A DNA stretch of 64,000 nt from CAZGUG01 sp964625335 (GTDB lineage: Bacteria; Bacillota; Clostridia; Ch29), in the NCBI GenBank assembly GCA_964625335.1, contig CAZVBE010000003.1:62001-126000 (forward strand), in the 5' to 3' direction. The notes under the pieces are model-generated. The model was not told the origin of the DNA. It ran no database searches and saw only the letters and a list, made by a program, of their open reading frames with translations. The position numbers and the translations under genes are program-made. Of the stretch, positions 58,509 through 64,000 are shown piece after piece. The stretch's first letter is position 1; each line of letters opens with the position of its first letter.

Positions 58509-60398
58509 GTGACTGGTTTTCAAAACTACTGGGACATTCTAATAAAACGTTTAGTCATGGTTCTTGCCATAATATTGGCCGGTTTCCTTATGTATACTGC
58601 TTTGTTCGGTGAATACACGGTTTATATTCAAAGAGGACTGCCTCTGTTGATAACATCCTTACTGATTTTTTACAAGTATCCATTTTCAAAAAAACACCGG
58701 ATCAAAAGTCTTGAGGTCGTTATGAATACGCTGTTCGTAACGGGAGCCTTAGTATCATCACTGTATTTGATGTTCAATTATGCAGAAATTTCCCGCAGAA
58801 TAGGTATCGAAACACAACTTGATGTAATTGTCGGAGTCATCGGTATTCTTGTTGTATTGGAAGCAGCCAGAAGAACGACGGGTTTGGCAATTCCCATAAT
58901 AGCCAGTTCCTTCGCTTTATACGGCTATTTCGGAAAATACGTACCAGGTTTCTTTTCACACAGAGGGTTTACTCTGACGGATATTACCCGATACGTGTTC
59001 TACGGACAGGATGGTATTTTGGGTACTGCCTTAGGCGTTATGACCAGTTATGTGTATGTATTGTTTATATTTGGTTCTCTGCTGCAGGTTACCGGTGCAG
59101 GGCAGTTTTTTCTCAATTTGGCCATCTCGTTGACAGGAAGGCTGAGAAGCGGCCCGGCTCAGGGCGGTGTTGTCGGCAGTTCACTGTTTGGAAGTATAAG
59201 CGGCAGCGCTGTGGCCAATGTGGTGGGGACAGGAACCTTTACCATACCGTTAATGATTAAAAGCGGATATACACCTCAATTTGCGGCGGCAGTTGAAGCG
59301 GTTGCTTCAAGCGGAGGACAGCTTATGCCTCCCGTCATGGGTGCGGCGGCTTTCCTGATGGCAGAGATATTATCGGTACCCTATTTAACGGTAGTCAAGG
59401 CCGCATTGATACCGGCTCTCCTATACTACATCACTCTATTTGCAGCTGTTCATTTTGAGGCTTCACGGCTCGGATTGCAGCCTATACCAAAGGCGGAAAG
59501 GCCAAAACTCAAAAAACTATTAAAGCGTGACGGGTTATTCCTGATTCCGTTATTAGTTTTGATTACAATCCTTGTAATGGGATATAGTCCTGCCCGCGCG
59601 GCAATGTCTGCGATTTTCCTGATTTTTGTCGTTGCCTTTATTATAAGGAAACCGACACGTTTCAAGTTCGATTTGGTATTAAAATCGGTAGAAAATTCCG
59701 CCATGTCATCCCTTTCCTGTTGGGGAGCAATGAGTGCCATCGGCGTTATTATTGCAGTAGTATCTATGACCGGTTTTGGGACAAAGTTCGCAGAAGTCGT
59801 TATGCAAGTTGCCGGGAGCAGCCTGCTGTTTGCCCTGGTATTAACTATGCTGGCTTCACTGGTTTTGGGTATGGGATTACCAACGGTTGCCTGTTATATA
59901 TTGTTGGGGATTATTTGCGCACCCGGCTTGGTAAAACTGGGGGTACCGTTAATAGCGGCTCACCTGTTCATTTTCTATTATGGTATTATATCGGCCATTA
60001 CTCCTCCGGTTGCACTGGCATCCTATGTTGCATCGGGGATTGCGGACTGCAGTCCGGTAAAAGCTTCGTACCAGGCTATTAAGCTGGGCATTACGGCTTT
60101 TATCATCCCTTATTTCTTTATCTATTCTCCGGAACTAGTGTTTATTGGAAGCGGACTTGGCATATTCAGAGCATTTGTGACGGCAGCCATTGGCGTTATT
60201 GCCCTGGCGGTTGGCATAATTGGATTTTTGTTTACCAAAGTCTCCAATTGGGAACGGGGATTATACTATGTAGCGGCCATACTCATGATTAATGCGGGAG
60301 TAGTTACAGAACTGGCCGGATTAATAATCATATCATTATTGGTGCTTAAGAACTGGCTGGCCGGTAAACGTAATACACAAACAGAATTGGCCTCCTAG
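58509..60398 (+). CDS. TRAP transporter fused permease (DctQM-like, TAXI type)
   Basis: The 629-residue polytopic protein has about 16 hydrophobic segments: a four-helix DctQ-like start (about 10-110) followed by a DctM-like domain. Hallmarks include GSISGSAVANVVGTGTFTIP (about 236-255), VEAVASSGGQLMPPVMGAAA (about 265-284), MLASLVLGMGLPTVACYILL and FYYGIISAITPPVALASYVA (about 492-511). GTG start after AAGGGGGG. It imports its substrate with Na+ or H+; given the Na+-type ATPases of this genome a Na+ gradient is plausible. Confidence 0.95.
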   Translation: MTGFQNYWDILIKRLVMVLAIILAGFLMYTALFGEYTVYIQRGLPLLITSLLIFYKYPFSKKHRIKSLEVVMNTLFVTGALVSSLYLMFNYAEISRRIGIETQLDVIVGVIGILVVLEAARRTTGLAIPIIASSFALYGYFGKYVPGFFSHRGFTLTDITRYVFYGQDGILGTALGVMTSYVYVLFIFGSLLQVTGAGQFFLNLAISLTGRLRSGPAQGGVVGSSLFGSISGSAVANVVGTGTFTIPLMIKSGYTPQFAAAVEAVASSGGQLMPPVMGAAAFLMAEILSVPYLTVVKAALIPALLYYITLFAAVHFEASRLGLQPIPKAERPKLKKLLKRDGLFLIPLLVLITILVMGYSPARAAMSAIFLIFVVAFIIRKPTRFKFDLVLKSVENSAMSSLSCWGAMSAIGVIIAVVSMTGFGTKFAEVVMQVAGSSLLFALVLTMLASLVLGMGLPTVACYILLGIICAPGLVKLGVPLIAAHLFIFYYGIISAITPPVALASYVASGIADCSPVKASYQAIKLGITAFIIPYFFIYSPELVFIGSGLGIFRAFVTAAIGVIALAVGIIGFLFTKVSNWERGLYYVAAILMINAGVVTELAGLIIISLLVLKNWLAGKRNTQTELAS

Positions 60399-60479
60399 AA
60401 CAATGGTGTATCCCTGACACTTGGTATAGACGGTATTTACAAAAATATTAGGAGGAGGATTACAATCAGAGAAAATACG

Positions 60480-60728
60480 GTGATTGTCAGGTACTATGCC
60501 CATTTGTCCACAATAACCAATACTGATGAAGAAACCATAAAAATTAAAGCCGATATTACACTGGATAAATTGTTGATAGTAATACGAAATAAACATAAGC
60601 GTTTTGTTGAAAAGGATATGTTTTTAGTTTCGCTTAACAATAAATTTATTCCGGTTTCAGTATATGGGACGACCCCTTTAGAAGACGGAGATATTGTGGC
60701 GTTATTTCCGCCGGTATCCAGCGGCTGA
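60480..60728 (+). CDS. MoaD/ThiS-family sulfur-carrier-like protein
   Basis: The 82-residue product (VRYYAHLSTITNT at the start, DGDIVALFPPVSSG at the end) has the beta-grasp MoaD pattern. The C-terminal pair that is normally Gly-Gly reads Ser-Gly. It adjoins the aldehyde:ferredoxin oxidoreductase gene, a usual place for MoaD proteins of the tungstopterin pathway. A strong GGAGGAGG site (60451-60458) is 20 bases before GTG 60480; an ATC codon at 60465 is in frame and better placed, so the true start is uncertain. Confidence 0.82.
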   Translation: MIVRYYAHLSTITNTDEETIKIKADITLDKLLIVIRNKHKRFVEKDMFLVSLNNKFIPVSVYGTTPLEDGDIVALFPPVSSG

Positions 60729-60765
60729 TACGTTGCAGTGAAAAAATTTTAGGAGGGATGCTACT

Positions 60766-62685
60766 TTGAAAACAGAGAACACTATGGGATGGGCAGGAAA
60801 AATTCTCAAAATCGATCTTACAAACAAGTCTGCTGAAATACTGCCCCTGGATTTAGAAATTGCAAAGAAATTCCTGGGAGGGCGCGGACTGAATTCATAC
60901 ACTCTCTATAACATGGTGAAATCCGATATAGACGAGTTCGGGCCACAAAACCCGCTTATAGTAGGAGCGGGCCCCCTATGCGGAACCCTTGCCCCGGCTG
61001 CGTCGAAGGTGACCTTCACAGCAAAGTCGCCGTCAACAAATATTTTCAGCGATTCCACCATGGGTGGGTATTTTGGCCCCCAGATGAAATATGCCGGATA
61101 TGACCAGATAATTGTAACCGGAATATCCGAAAAACCCGTATATCTGCTTATTGACGATGATGATATAGAGATAAGGGAAGCGGGTAATATTTGGGGTACC
61201 GACAGTTGGGCTGCTCAAAAAGAAATATGGCGCTTGCACGGGAAGGATTTTGAAATCGCGGCTATAGGTCAGGGTGGAGAGAACCTGATTCGTTATGCAG
61301 GGGTTATGCATGGGTTAAAGCGGGCTGCCGGCAAATTCGGTATGGGTGCGGTAATGGGCTCCAAGAAACTCAAAGCTATTGCAGTAAGGGGTACAAAAGG
61401 AATTGGCATATACAACCCCGAGCTTATGATAGAGTTTGCCCGTAAAACCCTTGATGAAATTACTGCTCATCCGTTTTACAAAACGAGGTCCAAATACGGG
61501 ACTCCCCATCTTCAGGATACTTTGAGCCCCCTTGGGGTGCTTAGCACTAGAAATTTTGAAACAACAAGCTTTGAACACTACAAGGATATAGGCGGAGTCA
61601 GAATAGAAGAGCAGTATGCAAAGGGAATGCGGAGCTGCCAGAGCTGTCCGGCGCACTGCGCCCATTACTATTCGCTGGATGACGGGCCCTATAAGGGCTC
61701 ATACGGCGAAGGGCCGGAATTCACCTTAACCTCGATGGTTGGGGACAGATGCGGCATAAGTGACTTGGAAGCGCTGTTTAAGATTAACGAATTACTAAAC
61801 CAGTACGGTATGGACAGCGCCGCCTTCGGAGGCCTGGTTGCATGGGCTATGGACTGTTACGAAAAAGGGATAATAGATAAATCAGATACCGACGGGCTGG
61901 AGCTAAACTTCGGTAATGCGGAAGCAACAATTGAGCTGGTACACAAAACAGCCAAAAGAGAAGGTTTCGGCAATATACTGGCGGAGGGTGAGCGCAGAGC
62001 TCCGGAAATAATTGGCCGCGGTTCAGACAAGTATATGCACCATACCAAGGGCGGGATAATAATTGCTGAGGAACCCAGAGCCCTGCCCGGTTTTGGACTG
62101 GCCTATCTTACTTCAACAAGGGGCTCGGACCATCTTAGGGCAAGGTATGCCCTTGAAACGATACCGGATGGTCCGGAAATAGCCAGGACGCTTTTTGGCA
62201 GCGAAGATGCTTCCAATCCGAGAATACCGCAGGGAAAAGGCAAGGGTGTGAAATGGTATGAAGATTTAATGACTGTGGTAGACGCCCTTGGCCTATGCAA
62301 ATTCAATTACCCGAGTTTTATGGACATTCTTTCAACACCGGATGTCATGGCACAAGGGTATTATACAGCAACGGGAGTGAAACTTTCAGGTGAAGAGCTG
62401 CTGGAAATCGGAGCAAGAATCTACAACGTGGAAAAGGCTTTCAATGTGCGTTTAGGTTTAGGCCGAAAGGATGATAATTTCTCGAATCCTGAAAAGTTTT
62501 TAGAAGAACCTCTAAAGGATGGAGGCTTTAAAGGACAGGTTTTCCATCTTGATACTATGCTTGATGAATACTATCAGGCGAGGGGGTGGGACAACAACGG
62601 AACGCCTACCGGAGAAACCTTGGAAGAGTTGGGTTTGGAACAAGTTGCGGACGAGCTGAAGAGTTTGGGAAAGTTGGGAAAATAA
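60766..62685 (+). CDS. Aldehyde:ferredoxin oxidoreductase, tungsten type
   Basis: The 639-residue product matches the AOR/FOR family: GWAGKILKIDLTNKSAEI at the start, LGGRGLNSYTLY (about 37-48), GAGPLCGTLAPAASK, GMGAVMGSKKLKAIAVRG (about 192-209). The [4Fe-4S] cluster ligands are Cys291, Cys294, Cys298 (CQSCPAHC) and a distant Cys511 (ALGLCKFNY). Such enzymes hold a bis-pterin tungsten cofactor and oxidise aldehydes to acids using ferredoxin, or the reverse. TTG start after AGGAGGG. The AOR sits between a MoaD-like gene and a cupin gene. Confidence 0.96.
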   Translation: MKTENTMGWAGKILKIDLTNKSAEILPLDLEIAKKFLGGRGLNSYTLYNMVKSDIDEFGPQNPLIVGAGPLCGTLAPAASKVTFTAKSPSTNIFSDSTMGGYFGPQMKYAGYDQIIVTGISEKPVYLLIDDDDIEIREAGNIWGTDSWAAQKEIWRLHGKDFEIAAIGQGGENLIRYAGVMHGLKRAAGKFGMGAVMGSKKLKAIAVRGTKGIGIYNPELMIEFARKTLDEITAHPFYKTRSKYGTPHLQDTLSPLGVLSTRNFETTSFEHYKDIGGVRIEEQYAKGMRSCQSCPAHCAHYYSLDDGPYKGSYGEGPEFTLTSMVGDRCGISDLEALFKINELLNQYGMDSAAFGGLVAWAMDCYEKGIIDKSDTDGLELNFGNAEATIELVHKTAKREGFGNILAEGERRAPEIIGRGSDKYMHHTKGGIIIAEEPRALPGFGLAYLTSTRGSDHLRARYALETIPDGPEIARTLFGSEDASNPRIPQGKGKGVKWYEDLMTVVDALGLCKFNYPSFMDILSTPDVMAQGYYTATGVKLSGEELLEIGARIYNVEKAFNVRLGLGRKDDNFSNPEKFLEEPLKDGGFKGQVFHLDTMLDEYYQARGWDNNGTPTGETLEELGLEQVADELKSLGKLGK

Positions 62686-62716
62686 ATCAAAAATCAATTT
62701 GAGAGGAGAAACAACT

Positions 62717-63097
62717 ATGTTAAGAAATGCTGAAGGACTGCAAACTTACAGGGCAAGCGGCAGAAGGTGCAAAATTCTTTTTTCGGAGGAGCAGACAGGG
62801 ACAAAAGACATGTCGGCTTTGCTGGTCGAATTCAACCCCGGCGAAGGAACACCGGTGCATACTCATGACGGTATAGAGGTCATGTATGTTATTTCGGGTG
62901 AAGGAATTTCGGTGGAAGACGGTAAGGAAACAAAAATATATCCGAACACCGCCGTATTGGCGGAAAAGGGAGTGCCCCATGCGATAATAAACGGCGCCGG
63001 CGGCCCGATGCGCATGTTATGCGTATACATTCCACCGCTTCCTGACTCATATATAAAAGCAAACTATGAAGAAACAGATGACGATTTTCTAAAATAG
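62717..63097 (+). CDS. Cupin-domain protein
   Basis: The 126-residue product has a single cupin: FNPGEGTPVHTHDGIEVMYV (about 36-55, with two His and a Glu as metal ligands) and GVPHAIINGAGGPMRML (about 85-101). Metal binding is likely. It may be an isomerase, a decarboxylase or an aldehyde-binding accessory protein. ATG 62717 has GAGAGGAG upstream. The gene begins 32 bases after the AOR gene, so they are probably co-transcribed. Confidence 0.9.
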   Translation: MLRNAEGLQTYRASGRRCKILFSEEQTGTKDMSALLVEFNPGEGTPVHTHDGIEVMYVISGEGISVEDGKETKIYPNTAVLAEKGVPHAIINGAGGPMRMLCVYIPPLPDSYIKANYEETDDDFLK

Positions 63098-63172
63098 GCA
63101 AACCTGCATAGCTGCAACCATATATGAGAGGTTTGTATGAAGATTAACTAATAATTTAGGAGGCTATTTATA

Positions 63173-64000
63173 ATGGACAAGATATATGCTCTTGCGGACC
63201 ATATAGTGAATACTGATTTTGACAAGCTGCCGGAGGATGTCGTTAAAAAAACCAAGCTTTTTATACTCGATTCCCTGGGCGTGGCGATAGCCGCAGCCGA
63301 TGGTGCCGGCATCAAGGAAGTCCTGGATTTACTGAAAGAGCAGGGCGGCAAAGAAGAGAGTACGGTTTATTCATACGGTGGGAAATTAAATGCTCTGGAT
63401 GCTACTTTAGTTAACAGTATGATAGTGCATTCCCTCGACCTTGATGATTTACATGAGGGTGTCATAGTTCATCCCAGCAGCACACAGATACCTGTGGCAT
63501 TTGCCGTAGCTGAGCAGCTGCCTGAAAAGGTCAGCGGAAAAGACCTTATTACTGCAATAGTATTAGGCGGAGATGTCTCATGCAGGGTAGCCGCCGGTAT
63601 CACCGACGGAATAGGATTTATCAGGTCGGGCATTTGCGGCATATTCGGTGCTGTGGCTAACGCTGCAAAACTGCGGGGCTGCGACAGGGACCAGATTGTC
63701 CATGCCATGGGGATCGCCTTTAGTCAAACTGCAGGCAATGCCCAGGTTCTCCAGGACGGTGCCCTGGTAAAGCGAATGCAGCCGGGCTTCGCAGGCCGTG
63801 ACGGTATTATGTCGGTGTATCTTGCAGAAAAAGGGATAACAGGCTCGACCCGTGTAATGGAAGGTAAATTCGGGTTCCTGGAATTGTACAAGCGTGGCGA
63901 AATTGATGCGGACAACATAGTAAAAGACCTTGGAAAAGTGTATGAGATGTCAAATGTAAGCGTTAAGCCGTACATTGGCGGCAGGTATATACATGGACCT
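63173..64000 (+). CDS. MmgE/PrpD-family protein (3' end outside window)
   Basis: The 276 codons present (ATG after TTAGGAGG) begin MDKIYALADHIVNTDFDKLP and include FILDSLGVAIAAADGAG, MIVHSLDLDDLHEGVIVHPS (about 83-102), a family signature, and VSVKPYIGGRYIHGP at the right edge, the conserved stretch with residues of the active site. The family includes 2-methylcitrate dehydratase, cis-aconitate decarboxylase and iminodisuccinate epimerase. Its reaction here cannot be fixed. The frame is open at the edge, so about 150-180 residues are missing. Confidence 0.93.
   Translation, partial: MDKIYALADHIVNTDFDKLPEDVVKKTKLFILDSLGVAIAAADGAGIKEVLDLLKEQGGKEESTVYSYGGKLNALDATLVNSMIVHSLDLDDLHEGVIVHPSSTQIPVAFAVAEQLPEKVSGKDLITAIVLGGDVSCRVAAGITDGIGFIRSGICGIFGAVANAAKLRGCDRDQIVHAMGIAFSQTAGNAQVLQDGALVKRMQPGFAGRDGIMSVYLAEKGITGSTRVMEGKFGFLELYKRGEIDADNIVKDLGKVYEMSNVSVKPYIGGRYIHGP

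Overview
The window comes from a spore-forming, anaerobic Firmicute, most likely a member of Clostridia with a Peptococcaceae/Syntrophomonadaceae-like gene order; the genus cannot be named from sequence alone. Support comes from spoIID next to an M23 peptidase gene, the chain rho / rpmE / DUF1385 / prmC / prfA / ZIP / sua5 / ywlE / rpiB / upp / tagO-like / mnaA / atp / ywmB / murA / spoIID, S-layer-homology proteins, frequent TTG and GTG starts with strong Shine-Dalgarno sites, a tungsten-type aldehyde:ferredoxin oxidoreductase and a TAXI-type TRAP transporter. GC is moderate. The assembly has one 100-N gap (52557-52656).

Layout. 1-5800: the 3' end of a repeat-containing coiled-coil gene, a small membrane-anchored protein, a MacAB-like ABC efflux operon on the minus strand, a block of GGGGACA...TGTCCCC repeats, and a MazEF-like toxin-antitoxin pair. 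5800-12340: a tetR-controlled RND efflux operon (adaptor, RND pump, TolC-like protein, TetR regulator) with a consensus promoter overlapped by a palindromic operator. 12460-18600: a chemoreceptor and two paralogous S-layer-homology proteins with repeated beta-type modules. 18800-33440: housekeeping genes for central carbon metabolism (fsa, glpX), transcription termination (rho), translation (rpmE, prmC, prfA, sua5), arginine dephosphorylation (ywlE), nucleotide salvage (upp) and envelope precursors (tagO-like, mnaA). 33740-42226: a complete nine-gene V-type ATPase operon (H-I-K-E-C-F-A-B-D). 42318-50187: a complete F-type ATPase operon. 50334-54657: ywmB-like, murA, M23 peptidase, spoIID. 55153-64000: a catabolic cluster (GntR regulator, M24 peptidase-fold enzyme, TAXI-TRAP transporter, MoaD-like protein, aldehyde:ferredoxin oxidoreductase, cupin, MmgE/PrpD-family protein) running off the right edge.

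The most notable feature is the side-by-side V-type and F-type rotary ATPases, both carrying the residues of Na+-binding rotor rings. The F-type operon encodes two rotor subunits: a normal 89-residue c subunit and a 266-residue protein made of three fused c hairpins, the third of which has Gln where the ion-binding Glu should be. This recalls the hybrid rotor of Acetobacterium woodii and the triplicated K subunit of Methanocaldococcus jannaschii, in a different arrangement. The F-type epsilon subunit appears to lack its C-terminal helical domain. A block of dispersed repeats lies between the two c-subunit genes.

The right-hand catabolic cluster probably imports an organic acid by TAXI-TRAP and processes it with an oxidoreductase and a PrpD-family enzyme; its substrate is not evident. 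A dispersed repeat family (GGGACGGTTCTTTTTGTTT and the related GGGGACACACC) occurs at many intergenic sites throughout the left and middle parts of the window.
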